Part shown: piece by piece, positions 42,545 to 51,818 of the stretch
How the letters are laid out: each line of letters opens with the position of its first letter
How positions within the stretch are numbered: the stretch's first letter is position 1
The notes under the pieces: model-generated
Seen by the model: only the letters and a program-made list of their open reading frames with translations
Told to the model about the DNA's origin: nothing
Databases searched by the model: none
Translations under genes and position numbers: made by a program
NCBI GenBank assembly: GCA_020634495.1
Contig: JACKBR010000021.1
Coordinates: 25,699 to 89,698 of the forward strand
DNA length: 64,000 nucleotides
Direction of reading: 5' to 3'
DNA from: Ardenticatenaceae bacterium
GTDB lineage: Bacteria; Chloroflexota; Anaerolineae; Promineifilales; Promineifilaceae

Positions 42545-43876
42545 CTAGCCAAATCGTTCTTTGAGCAAATCGGCCAGGGCAGGTTGGCCAATGCCCTGAT
42601 ATTCATAGCGCACCCGCTGGCTGGGCAGCTTGATGTTGATAATCTTGCCCAGGTCAATGGGTGTGGCGATGATGACCAGCTCGGCATTAGACCGGTTGAT
42701 GGTTTCTTCCAGATCGGCAATCTGGTCGCCGCCGTAGCCCATCGCGGGCAACACCGCCCCTGTGCCGGGGTATTTTTGGTAGGTGGCGGCAATGGATCGA
42801 ACGGCAAACGGCCGTGGGTCTAAAATCTCTGCCGCGCCAAACTTTTGCGCCGCCACCACGCCTGCACCGTACGCCATCTCGCCGTGGGTGAGGGTGGGGC
42901 CATCTTCCACCACCAGCACCCGCTTACCGCGAATCGCCGCCGGATCGTCCACAAAAATGGGCGACGCGGCCTGGATGATGGTGGCGGTTGGGTTTACCGC
43001 TCGGATATTTTGCTGCACGGTGAGGACGTTTTGAAAATCGGCCGTATCGACCTTGTTTAGAATAACGGCCGCAGCCAGCCGCAAATTGGCTTCGCCGGGA
43101 TGGTAGCGCAGTTCGTGGCCAGGCCGGTGCGGGTCGGTTACCACAATGTGAAAGTCAGACAGGTAAAATGGCAAATCGTTGTTGCCACCGTCCCAAATGA
43201 TGATGTCCGCCTCTTTTTCCGCCTCGCGCAAAATCGCTTCGTAATCTACACCCGCGTAGATAACCGCACCGCGCTCGACATACGGCTCGTACTCTTCCCG
43301 CTCTTCGATGGTGCAATCGTGCCTGTCCATATCCTCGTAAGTGGCAAAACGCTGCACAGCCTGCGCCGCCAGATTGCCATATGGCATGGGATGGCGAATG
43401 GCGACAACTTTTTTGTAGCCTAGCTGCTTTTGCAGCACGTTTAGCACATAGCGCGAGGTCTGGCTTTTGCCACAACCAGTGCGCACGGCACAAATAGAGA
43501 CGATGGGTTTGCTAGATTTAAGCATGGTCAGGCGCGGGTTCATCAGGCGGAAGCCAGCTCCAGCAGCCAGCACCCGCGAAGCAATGTGCATGACGTATTC
43601 ATGCGCCACGTCTGAATATGAAAAATAGACATCGTCAATTTGATGTTGGCGAATGAGCTCTTCCAATTGGTTTTCGGGGTAGATGGGAATGCCTTTGGGG
43701 TAGAGTGGGCCAGAAAGTTCAGGGGGATAGCGACGGCCGTCTATATTTGGTATTTGTGTGGCGGTGAAGGCTACCACCTCGACCTGGTCGTTGTGGCGCA
43801 GCGCCGTGTTAAAGTCATGAAAATCACGACCAGCTGCGCCCATGATGAGCACGCGCTGGCGGTTTTGCTTAGTCAT
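42545..43876 (-). CDS. Cyclic 2,3-diphosphoglycerate synthase-like NTPase
   Basis: A 443-residue protein matching the archaeal cyclic 2,3-diphosphoglycerate synthetase family. The N-terminus is a Rossmann-like domain (RVLIMGAAGRDFHDFN), followed by a P-loop NTPase domain with AVRTGCGKSQTSRYV (about 150-164), IIIWDGGNNDLPFY and ILNKVD. In methanogens the product is a thermoprotectant; bacterial homologues have no established role, so the call is by family. SD GAGGAGG lies ahead of the ATG. It is monocistronic, convergent with the S8 gene and divergent from the beta-oxidation gene. Confidence 0.8.
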   Translation of the reverse strand: MTKQNRQRVLIMGAAGRDFHDFNTALRHNDQVEVVAFTATQIPNIDGRRYPPELSGPLYPKGIPIYPENQLEELIRQHQIDDVYFSYSDVAHEYVMHIASRVLAAGAGFRLMNPRLTMLKSSKPIVSICAVRTGCGKSQTSRYVLNVLQKQLGYKKVVAIRHPMPYGNLAAQAVQRFATYEDMDRHDCTIEEREEYEPYVERGAVIYAGVDYEAILREAEKEADIIIWDGGNNDLPFYLSDFHIVVTDPHRPGHELRYHPGEANLRLAAAVILNKVDTADFQNVLTVQQNIRAVNPTATIIQAASPIFVDDPAAIRGKRVLVVEDGPTLTHGEMAYGAGVVAAQKFGAAEILDPRPFAVRSIAATYQKYPGTGAVLPAMGYGGDQIADLEETINRSNAELVIIATPIDLGKIINIKLPSQRVRYEYQGIGQPALADLLKERFG

Positions 43877-44109
43877 AAAGACCTCCTCAGTTTGGAAATG
43901 TGGATGGTTCCAGTTTAGCGAGACGGCCGTGTTTAGCCCCTAACGATTGTCATGGCTTTGTCTGTGATTTGTCAGAAAATGTTTTTTCGCGTGCCGCTTT
44001 CCGCAGAAAAAAAGGCGCAGAAATTGAGAGTCGCATATACTATCTACATCGATAAAAATTGCAGTAACCAGGCGATATGCTGGCCAATAATGTTGTAAAT
44101 GGAGTTGGT

Positions 44110-46239
44110 ATGGCTATTCATTATGCAAAAGATGAACAACAAATTGTTACCCTGACCTTAGACCACCCAGCACGGTCTGCAAATGTCATTAACGCTAAAT
44201 TTGGGGCGGCGTTGGCCACCATGCTGGCCCGCTTGCAGGCAGAATCTAATTTGGCAGGCGTCATCATAACCTCGGCAAAGAAAACCTTTATGGCCGGTGG
44301 CGATCTGGAGTGGCTGTATGCCGCCACGGATGCCGCCGAAGTGTTCCACAGCGTTGAAGCAGTGAAGGCTGGATTTCGGCAGCTAGAAACGCTGAGCGTT
44401 CCGGTGGTGGCAGCTATCAACGGCACAGCCCTGGGGGGTGGTTTGGAGTTGGCCCTGGCCTGCCACCAGCGCATTGTGCTAAACGATTCGCGCATCAGGC
44501 TCGGTTTTCCAGAAGTGACTTTGGGATTGCTGCCGGGCGGTGGCGGCGTTGCCCGTTTGCCGCGCCTGATTGGCCTGCAAGCTGCCTTTCCGCTACTGAC
44601 CGAAGGCACACAGCTAGACCCCACGGCCGCGCAAGCCGCCGGTTTGGTAGATGCCCTGGCGCAAGACACGGCCGATTTGCTGGCTCAGTCCCGCGCCTGG
44701 ATTGTGGCCAACCCGCAGGCAGCTCAGCCGTGGGACAAACCCGGCTACCGCATTCCTGGCGGCGATCCGCGCCAGCCTCGCGTGGCCCAAATGCTGGCGG
44801 TGGCCCCAGCCATGCTCAAAAAGCGCACCTATGGCAATTATCCTGCGCCAGAGGCAATTTTAAGCGCCATGGTGGAAGGGGCTCAGGTTGATTTTGCCAC
44901 CGCCAGCCGGATCGAGTCGCGTTATTTTACTCAGCTGGCTACCGGGCAGGTGGCCAAAAACATGATCAATGCCTTCTGGTTCCAGCTAAATGAGATTAAT
45001 GCCGGGGCCAGCCGCCCGCAGACGGTGCCGCCGCAAACGACGCGCAAAGTGGGCGTGCTGGGCGCGGGCATGATGGGGCACGGCATTGCGTATGTCACGG
45101 CCGTTTCCCACATAAACGTCGTCCTCAAAGATGTCACGCTGGAACAAGCCGAGGCGGGCAAAGCCAAAATTGCTGCTTTGCTAGATAAGCGCGTGGCCAA
45201 GGGCAAGTTAAGCCCCGCCCAGCGCGATGAAGCCCTGGCACGCATTCAAACCACCGCCGAGGCGGCCAATCTGGCTGACTGCGATTTGATTATTGAAGCT
45301 GTGTTTGAAGATCGTGACCTGAAGGCCAGGGTGACCCAGGAAGCGGAAGCGGTTTTGGCAGAAACGGCCGTCTTCGCCTCCAACACCTCCACCTTACCCA
45401 TCACCGGGCTGGCGATGCAGTCAAAACGGCCGCAAAAATTTGTTGGCCTGCACTTCTTTTCCCCCGTAGAAAAAATGAAGCTGGTTGAAATTATCACTGG
45501 GGCAGAAACCAGCGATGCGACGCTGGCCAAAGCGTTTGACTTTGTCCTAAAAATTGGCAAAACGCCCATTGTGGTGAACGACAGCCGGGGCTTTTACACC
45601 TCCAGAGTGTTTGGCACCTATCTGGGGGAAGGGCTGGCCATGCTGGGCGAAGGGCAGCATCCGCGAGCGATTGAGGCAGCCGGTTTGCAGGCGGGCATGC
45701 CCGTTGGCCCGCTGGCCCTGGCCGACGAGGTGAGCCTGGGGCTGATGCGGCACATCCGGGAGCAAAGACGCAAAGATTTAGAGGCAGAGGGGAAGCCTGT
45801 GCCCAGCCATCCATCTGATGCGGTGCTGGATGTGATGGCGGGGGAATACGGCCGTTTAGGCAAAGCCCACGGCGCTGGATTTTATGAATATCCCGTAGGC
45901 GGCAAAAAGCACCTCTGGCCAGACCTGCAAACCATCTTCCCAGCACAGGGCACACCGCTGCCCCAAACGGAAATGATGGAGCGCTTCATGTTTGTGCAGG
46001 CATTGGAAACGGTGCGCTGCCTGGAGGAAAACGTGGTGACCAGCGTGGCCGATGCCAACATTGGCTCCATCTTTGGCTGGGGGTTTGCCCCGTTTAAGGG
46101 GGGGACGCTGCAATACATCAACGATTATGGTTTGGCGGCGTTTGTGCAGCGCAGCCAGGAGCTGGCGCAAAAGTTTGGCGAGCGGTTTGCCCCACCAGCG
46201 AAACTGCTGGCCATGCGGGACGCAGGGCGAACATTTTAG
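44110..46239 (+). CDS. Multifunctional enoyl-CoA hydratase / 3-hydroxyacyl-CoA dehydrogenase (FadJ/FadB-like)
   Basis: About 709 residues acting in fatty-acid beta-oxidation: hydration of enoyl-CoA and NAD-dependent oxidation of 3-hydroxyacyl-CoA. The N-terminal crotonase domain (about 1-190) has GTALGGGLELALACH, the oxyanion-hole segment and GFPEVTLGLLPGGGG with the catalytic Glu. The Rossmann domain starts at GVLGAGMMGHGIA (about 313), with NTSTLPIT and GLHFFSPVEKM following, and C-terminal dehydrogenase domains run to the end. The ATG at 44110 has SD GGAG; an upstream in-frame ATG lacks one. The partner thiolase is not in this window. An AGPS-like gene follows. Confidence 0.93.
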   Translation: MAIHYAKDEQQIVTLTLDHPARSANVINAKFGAALATMLARLQAESNLAGVIITSAKKTFMAGGDLEWLYAATDAAEVFHSVEAVKAGFRQLETLSVPVVAAINGTALGGGLELALACHQRIVLNDSRIRLGFPEVTLGLLPGGGGVARLPRLIGLQAAFPLLTEGTQLDPTAAQAAGLVDALAQDTADLLAQSRAWIVANPQAAQPWDKPGYRIPGGDPRQPRVAQMLAVAPAMLKKRTYGNYPAPEAILSAMVEGAQVDFATASRIESRYFTQLATGQVAKNMINAFWFQLNEINAGASRPQTVPPQTTRKVGVLGAGMMGHGIAYVTAVSHINVVLKDVTLEQAEAGKAKIAALLDKRVAKGKLSPAQRDEALARIQTTAEAANLADCDLIIEAVFEDRDLKARVTQEAEAVLAETAVFASNTSTLPITGLAMQSKRPQKFVGLHFFSPVEKMKLVEIITGAETSDATLAKAFDFVLKIGKTPIVVNDSRGFYTSRVFGTYLGEGLAMLGEGQHPRAIEAAGLQAGMPVGPLALADEVSLGLMRHIREQRRKDLEAEGKPVPSHPSDAVLDVMAGEYGRLGKAHGAGFYEYPVGGKKHLWPDLQTIFPAQGTPLPQTEMMERFMFVQALETVRCLEENVVTSVADANIGSIFGWGFAPFKGGTLQYINDYGLAAFVQRSQELAQKFGERFAPPAKLLAMRDAGRTF

Positions 46240-46282
46240 TATACATTTTGCCAGGAATGGTAATCTGATTGATAATGCAGGG

Positions 46283-46302
46283 TGGATTACGGCCGTAATC
46301 CA
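46283..46302. repeat. 20-bp perfect palindrome containing ACGGCCGT
   Basis: TGGATTACGG and its exact complement with no spacer, followed by an A-run, 25 nt ahead of the AGPS-like gene. One of very few intergenic copies of the octamer; a possible regulator site or hairpin. Confidence 0.7.
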
Positions 46303-46327
46303 AAAAAATTAGGAAGAGAGAAAACCA

Positions 46328-48127
46328 ATGGCAGATAAATCACTTGATAAAGAATCAAGTGGCGAAGATATTCGCTACGATCACAAATGGGGATTTACCG
46401 ACACCTATTTTAAGGTAAATCCAGACAAAACGGTTACCGTCACAGGCAGCCGCTATGCGCTGTCCGGTACCGTCATGCACGAATTTTTGCCCTTCGTTGA
46501 AGAAATGCTGGACATCAAAATAGATTATGACAACCTGAAACCAGAGGTCAAAAATAAACCCGCTGCCCCGCCCAAACTCAATGAAAGTTTTCACCAGGCC
46601 ATACAGGCGCAGCTCTCCCCAGAAAAAATTACCATCGACGACCGCCAACGGTTGATCCACAGCCACGGCCAGACAACGGCCGATGAAGTGTACAAAGTGC
46701 TCTACGGAGCGCTTGATCGCGTCGTGGACCTGGTGCTTTTTCCCGAAAGCCAGCAAGATGTGGAAACCATTGTTGAGCTGGCCAAAACGCACGATGTGTG
46801 CCTGGTTCCTTACGGTGGGGGCACCAGCGTGAGCTGTGCTTTGCAGCTGCCCCAAAACGAATCCCGCTCCATCGTTTCTGTGGATATGCGCCGCATGAAC
46901 AAAATCTTGTGGATTGATCACGAAAACTTCCGGGCGGGTGTGCAGGCGGGCATCTCCGGCAAGGATTTGGAAGAGCGGCTGGAGCGCCTGGGCTACACCA
47001 GCGGCCATGAGCCAGACAGCCTGGAGCTGTCTACGCTGGGTGGCTGGATTGCCACCAACGCCAGCGGCATGAAGAAAAATCGCTACGGAAATATTGAGGA
47101 CATTGTGGAAGCGGTGACGATGGTGACCGCTAACGGGGTCATTGAACAAGGGGCAGCCATGCCGCGTCAGTCGCTGGGGATAGACCCTCAGCAGGTGGCG
47201 TTTGGCAGCGAGGGCAACCTGGGCATCATCACCAGCGCCGTCATTAAAATCCATAAGCTGCCAGAGGCTAAAAAGTACGGTTCGCTGGTCTTCCCCAATT
47301 TTCAGGCTGGCACGGAATTTCTTTATGAGCTGTCCCAAACGGGGACGCTGCCTGCCAGCATTCGCTTGCTAGACAACATTCAGTTTCGCTTTGGTTCGGC
47401 GCTGAAGGGTGAACCGACACGCATGGAAGCGATCATTGGCGAAATTCAGAAGTTTTTCCTGCTTAAGGTGAAGAAGTTTGATCCAAATGAGCTGGTTGCC
47501 GCCACAATTGTGATGGAAGGGACGAAGGAGCAGGTAGATTATCAGGCCAAGCTGATTAACCGGCTGGCAAAGCGGTATGGCGGCATTGCCGGGGGCGAAA
47601 CCAATGGCCAACGCGGCTACATGCTTACCTATGCCATTGCCTACATTCGTGATTTTCTGACGGATTTCCACATTATTGGGGAGACGTATGAAACGACGGT
47701 GCCCTGGAACAAGGTGCAGGCGGTGATTGATGCGGTGGCCAAGCAGGTGTTTGAGAAGCACGCGGCATATGGTTTGCCAGGACGGCCGTATATTTCGCCA
47801 CGCATTACCCAACTGTACCATACCGGGGTTTGCATTTACTTTACGCACGGTTTTTCGGCCGTAGGCGTAGAAAACCCAGATGAGATTTTTGCTGAGATTG
47901 AACACTCCCTGCGCGAAACGATTATGGCCGCGGGCGGTTCCATCTCGCACCATCATGGCGTGGGCAAAATTCGCAAGGATTTCATGAAGTACACCATCTC
48001 ACCAGCCAGCGCCAGGCTCATTAAAGAGATCAAAAAAGCCAACGATCCGCAAAACATTTTTGGCATTCGCAACAATGTTTTTGCTGAGACTTCCGAGCCG
48101 GAAGCGGTGGCTGAGACAGATTTGTAA
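46328..48127 (+). CDS. FAD-linked oxidase, alkyldihydroxyacetonephosphate-synthase-like
   Basis: A 599-residue flavoprotein of the VAO/PCMH fold. The FAD-binding segment has VPYGGGTSVSCAL (about 160-172), LSTLGGWIATNASGMKKNRYGNIED (about 233-257) and FGSEGNLGIITSA; the C-terminal cap has YFTHGFSA and HHHGVGKIRK. The overall order and N-terminal region are closest to alkylglycerone-phosphate synthases, which make the ether bond in ether lipids; lactate or glycolate oxidases are the other possibility. SD GGAAGAG precedes the ATG. It follows the FadJ-like gene at 90 nt with a palindrome between, so co-transcription is possible. Confidence 0.85.
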   Translation: MADKSLDKESSGEDIRYDHKWGFTDTYFKVNPDKTVTVTGSRYALSGTVMHEFLPFVEEMLDIKIDYDNLKPEVKNKPAAPPKLNESFHQAIQAQLSPEKITIDDRQRLIHSHGQTTADEVYKVLYGALDRVVDLVLFPESQQDVETIVELAKTHDVCLVPYGGGTSVSCALQLPQNESRSIVSVDMRRMNKILWIDHENFRAGVQAGISGKDLEERLERLGYTSGHEPDSLELSTLGGWIATNASGMKKNRYGNIEDIVEAVTMVTANGVIEQGAAMPRQSLGIDPQQVAFGSEGNLGIITSAVIKIHKLPEAKKYGSLVFPNFQAGTEFLYELSQTGTLPASIRLLDNIQFRFGSALKGEPTRMEAIIGEIQKFFLLKVKKFDPNELVAATIVMEGTKEQVDYQAKLINRLAKRYGGIAGGETNGQRGYMLTYAIAYIRDFLTDFHIIGETYETTVPWNKVQAVIDAVAKQVFEKHAAYGLPGRPYISPRITQLYHTGVCIYFTHGFSAVGVENPDEIFAEIEHSLRETIMAAGGSISHHHGVGKIRKDFMKYTISPASARLIKEIKKANDPQNIFGIRNNVFAETSEPEAVAETDL

Positions 48128-48148
48128 CGGAAGAGAAAAGGAGTCTAT

Positions 48149-48916
48149 ATGAATAATAAAACGCTGCGCAGCGTTTTGATTGGCGCATTAGGCATTTTGA
48201 TTTTGCTGCTCATTGTGGCGATTGTCTTGGTTATTCAGGACAATCGATCAACGGCCGATTCTGCTGAACCAACGGTTGAGGCGGTGGCTGATGTGCCTGC
48301 AACTGAAACCGTTGCCCCGGCCGAGCCAACCGTTTTACCCCCGGCAGTGGTTGAAATTTTACCCACAGACACCCCGCTGCCGTCGCCCACGGCTACGGAA
48401 ACGCCTTTACCCACGGAAACGCCGCTGCCCACCAGCACGGCCACGGCCGTTCCCCCCACCAACGTACCGCCGCCAACGGCCGTACCCGCCACCAGCACCC
48501 CCGTGCCGCCAACCAACACGCCCGTTCCCTCTGGGCCACAGCCTGCTAACGCCAACGGACTTGTGGGACAGAGCTTTGCCTTGCAAGACGGCCGTTCCTC
48601 GTTTACCCCAGGCGGGCAAATCTGGTATGAATGGCGCATTGGCAATACGGCTGGGGTAGGCGTGCCCTATTCCACCATTGGCGTGATGCCCCGCCGCAAC
48701 GGGCAAGATATTGTGGCCTGGTACCAAAACAACTGGGGTGGCAACAACGACGTGATGCCGCCAGAAGGTTTGAGCTGGCCATCGTGGATGGCCATTCCAG
48801 AAACGGGCGATTTTACCATTCGTCTGGTTGTTTGTTTTGATGGCTTTCAAAATTGCCTGAGCGGTGGCGGTAAATTCCACACCCTTTCCCAAGAAATTCC
48901 GGTGAGTATCCGCTAA
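48149..48916 (+). CDS. Membrane-anchored protein with Thr/Pro linker and C-terminal beta domain
   Basis: A 255-residue protein of unknown function. An N-terminal uncleaved helix spans about 9-31. A low-complexity extracellular linker (about 38-130) is rich in Pro, Thr and repeated LPTETPLP and VPPTN units. The globular C-terminus (about 135-255) resembles an Ig- or CBM-like beta sandwich (GQSFALQDGRSSFTPGGQIW opening, VVCFDGFQNC with a likely disulfide). SD GGAG is 6 nt before the ATG. It follows the AGPS-like gene by 21 nt, so it probably shares its transcript, perhaps as a cell-surface protein. Confidence 0.72.
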   Translation: MNNKTLRSVLIGALGILILLLIVAIVLVIQDNRSTADSAEPTVEAVADVPATETVAPAEPTVLPPAVVEILPTDTPLPSPTATETPLPTETPLPTSTATAVPPTNVPPPTAVPATSTPVPPTNTPVPSGPQPANANGLVGQSFALQDGRSSFTPGGQIWYEWRIGNTAGVGVPYSTIGVMPRRNGQDIVAWYQNNWGGNNDVMPPEGLSWPSWMAIPETGDFTIRLVVCFDGFQNCLSGGGKFHTLSQEIPVSIR

Positions 48917-48937
48917 AAACCTCTCCGAATATTGGCC

Positions 48938-49010
48938 ACAGAGTTCACAGAGGTTTTTGAGTTCAAAGCCTCTGAATTCTCTTTTTCCTCTGTGGCTTTT
49001 CGGAAAGATT
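48938..49010. repeat. CACAGAG-type dispersed repeat
   Basis: CACAGAGTTCACAGAGG with the complementary arm CCTCTGAATTCTC and CCTCTGTGGC; hairpin-forming, same family as at 1165-1262. Confidence 0.65.
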
Positions 49011-49034
49011 CTAAGGTCTGGAAACAAGAAAAGC

Positions 49035-49082
49035 GGCTCTAATTTCGGCAATTTTACCGAAATTAGAGCCTTTCTTCTTTTT
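49035..49082. terminator. Rho-independent terminator between convergent genes
   Basis: A 14-bp stem GGCTCTAATTTCGG / CCGAAATTAGAGCC with 8-nt loop, then TTTCTTCTTTTT. Points out of the 48149-48916 gene; the convergent GH3 gene ends just past it. Confidence 0.9.
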
Positions 49083-49095
49083 AGATGGCGTGGGT

Positions 49096-51783
49096 TTATT
49101 CAGTCTCCCCCAGGCCGTAGCCAAAGGGGAAAAGCGGTGCAGCTTCGTCCAGGGTGGCAAAGTCAAAGGGCAGTTGCTCGACGCTGCGCGGCCAGGTGTA
49201 GGGGAGCTTGCCGGTAAACGGCCGTTCGCCAAACAACACATCCGCCACGCCTTGCCCTTCTGTGCCCGGCAGCCAGGCGGCAACCAGGGTATCCCAATTG
49301 TCAATCAGGTCAGTGATAATCAGCGGCCGCCCAGAAATCAAAACGACGGCTAACTGATCGCAAACCTCTTCCATGCGCTGCAAAACGCGCAGATCGCTCA
49401 CGGGCAGGCGCAGGTCGGCGCTGTCGCCTTGACCTTCGGCATACGGCCGTTCCCCCACCACCGCCAGACAAACGGCAGGCTCATTGGCTGGTAACTCTTC
49501 AAAGCGGCCAAATTCATTGTAGAAAACGGCCGTATCATCAGACACCGTCGCTTCGATCGCCTGTAAAATGGTTGTGCCGACGGTAGTTTCACCTTCTGCG
49601 CCCTGCCATTCAATGGTCCAACCGCCAGACTGAATGCCGATGTCGTTTGCGGCCGTTCCGCCAACGTACAAAGCAGGCAACTCTGGTGACAGCGGCAGCA
49701 AGTTACCTTCATTTTTCAGCAGCACCTGCGACTGAGCCACCGCTTCTCGCGCCACTGCTCGATGCGCATCGGAGCCAACCTGTTCCAGCAACGCCGCGTC
49801 CGAGAACGGATGCTCAAACAGCCCCAGTTCGTACTTCACGGTCAGGATGCTGCGCACGGCTTCATCGATGCGTTCTTCAGAGATGTCGCCCGCTTCAACC
49901 GCTTCCAGCACGGTGTTGATGAAGCGATTGTAATCGTAAGGCACCATGTTCATGTCTACCCCGGCGTTGATGGCCGTGACAACCGCTTCGTAATAATCGT
50001 TGGTGATCTGGTCAACGCCCGCCCAGTCGGAGACGATAAAGCCGGGGAAGCCCAGTTCGCCGCGCAGCACATCACTGATCAGGTATTGCTGGGCGTGCAT
50101 CTTCATGCCGCCCCAGCTGGAGTAGGAAATCATGATGTTCTGCGCGCCAGCTTCGATAACAGCCGGATAGGGTGCCAAATGCACGGTGCGCAGCGTCTCT
50201 TCATCCACGTCAGTCACGCCCTGGTCGATCTGGTAGCTGCCGGTGGTGGAACTGCCCCACACAGCCCCGCCATCTCCCACAAAATGTTTGGGCGTGGCCA
50301 GCACCGTGTCTGGCGCGGCCAGATCATCTCCCTGCAAGCCGCGCACGTAAGCGGTTGCCAGAGCGGTTACCAGCTCGGTGTTTTCGCTGTACCCTTCATA
50401 GGTGCGGCCCCAGCGAATGTCTTGCGGCACAGAAACGGCCGGAGCGTAATTCCAGTAAATACCGGTGGCAATCATTTCAACGGCCGTTATCCGGCCAATT
50501 TCAGTCATCAGTTCTGGATTGTTAGCCGCGCCCAGGCCAATGTTGTGGGGGAAGATGACCGTTCCGACCACGTTGCTGTGGCCATGCACCGCGTCTACAC
50601 CATAAATCAGGGGGATGCCCAGGTAAGCGTCCAGCGCTGCGGCCTGGAAGCCATCGACCATAGCCGCCCAGCTTTCTGGCGTGTTCGGGTCGGGGTAGCC
50701 ACCGCCACCGCTAAGCAGGCCGCCAAGGCCCAGGGCAGTAATGTCGTCAGGGTTGATGCTGTTCTTTTCCACCAGCGTCATTTGGGCAATTTTGTCCATG
50801 AGCGACATGCGCGCCAGCAGGTCATCTACCCGCTCGGCGATGGGCAGTTCCGGGTTTTTGTAGGGAGCGTCGGCAGGAACTTCGGGCCGTTCGGGGCCGG
50901 GCGTGGGTTCGGGCACGTTGGCCACCACGTCACTTTGGCCAATCTCAAAAAAGAGTAGCTGCCCAAAAACGCTGGGGTTTTGGTAAGAAGTGTCGCCCAT
51001 GTCGAAGATGGACCAGATGACTTTCCGGTTGCGGTCACCTTCAGAGGCGCTGTTGAGGTGTACCTGGAAGCCGATGACGTTGCCGTGTTCTCGCTGAATG
51101 TTCCAGGCGCGATTTTTGAGGGGAACGGCCGTTTCCACCACATAACCGGTCTCCGTTAGAGCAACCTGTACCTGCGCTTCGGCCATATCAACCTGCACAC
51201 CGCCCAGCACCACCTCTTCCACGGAGCGCCCGGCGTTCAGCGGCGGCACGGTGATTTGCGCCACGCCATCTTTGTAGGAAGTCAGCCCCAAATCGCCAGA
51301 GGCATTGAGATAAAACTCCACCGAATCTTCGTTCCAGTAATCTGTGCCGTGCTCGCCGCTAACGACGTTGGTGTCGGCCACATCGGCCATCAAATAAAGG
51401 GTGTCACCATCGGCGGCGGCGGCAAAGGTAATGGTGGTCGCGCCCTGCACAGCGGCCGAAAGTTCTGGAATGGTGACCTGGGGCACACCGGCCCAATCGC
51501 TCAGATCACCGTCCAGCGTGATGGCTACGGGGAAGGGAGCGTAATAAACTTCACCAGGAACGCCGCTGGGCACAAGCTGGTTGTTCGCGGCCACAGGTTC
51601 TTCAGCAGAGACGGCCGTTTCCTCTGAGTCTTCGGCTTCGGTAGGGAGGTCGGTAGGCACGGCCGTTTCCTCTCCCACGGTTGCTGAATCAGGCGTTGTG
51701 CTTTCTTCGGCATCGCCGCAGGCCACTAAAATGAATAAAACAGTTAGCAGGGTCAAGGCCAAACGGCCGTATTTTGTTAACAT
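49096..51783 (-). CDS. Secreted GH3 beta-glucosidase lipoprotein with N-terminal CBM9-like domain
   Basis: An 895-residue exported enzyme. A lipoprotein signal ends in FILVACGD, followed by a Thr/Glu-rich linker and a CBM9-like beta domain (about 65-265, LDGDLSDWAGV, MADVADTN). The GH3 catalytic domain starts near 290: YGVDAVHGHSNV, WGRTYEGYSE, KHFVGDGG (Lys-His pair) and the nucleophile Asp in FIVSDWAG (about 585). The second GH3 domain carries LLKNEGNLLPL. It hydrolyses beta-linked glucose from oligosaccharides. SD GGAG precedes the ATG. It is adjacent to a second GH3 gene and shares strand and locus with GH16 and sugar uptake genes, consistent with beta-glucan use. Confidence 0.92.
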   Translation of the reverse strand: MLTKYGRLALTLLTVLFILVACGDAEESTTPDSATVGEETAVPTDLPTEAEDSEETAVSAEEPVAANNQLVPSGVPGEVYYAPFPVAITLDGDLSDWAGVPQVTIPELSAAVQGATTITFAAAADGDTLYLMADVADTNVVSGEHGTDYWNEDSVEFYLNASGDLGLTSYKDGVAQITVPPLNAGRSVEEVVLGGVQVDMAEAQVQVALTETGYVVETAVPLKNRAWNIQREHGNVIGFQVHLNSASEGDRNRKVIWSIFDMGDTSYQNPSVFGQLLFFEIGQSDVVANVPEPTPGPERPEVPADAPYKNPELPIAERVDDLLARMSLMDKIAQMTLVEKNSINPDDITALGLGGLLSGGGGYPDPNTPESWAAMVDGFQAAALDAYLGIPLIYGVDAVHGHSNVVGTVIFPHNIGLGAANNPELMTEIGRITAVEMIATGIYWNYAPAVSVPQDIRWGRTYEGYSENTELVTALATAYVRGLQGDDLAAPDTVLATPKHFVGDGGAVWGSSTTGSYQIDQGVTDVDEETLRTVHLAPYPAVIEAGAQNIMISYSSWGGMKMHAQQYLISDVLRGELGFPGFIVSDWAGVDQITNDYYEAVVTAINAGVDMNMVPYDYNRFINTVLEAVEAGDISEERIDEAVRSILTVKYELGLFEHPFSDAALLEQVGSDAHRAVAREAVAQSQVLLKNEGNLLPLSPELPALYVGGTAANDIGIQSGGWTIEWQGAEGETTVGTTILQAIEATVSDDTAVFYNEFGRFEELPANEPAVCLAVVGERPYAEGQGDSADLRLPVSDLRVLQRMEEVCDQLAVVLISGRPLIITDLIDNWDTLVAAWLPGTEGQGVADVLFGERPFTGKLPYTWPRSVEQLPFDFATLDEAAPLFPFGYGLGETE

Positions 51784-51818
51784 AATCTAATCTCCAATCT
51801 CTGTTTGTTTGGCAAAAG

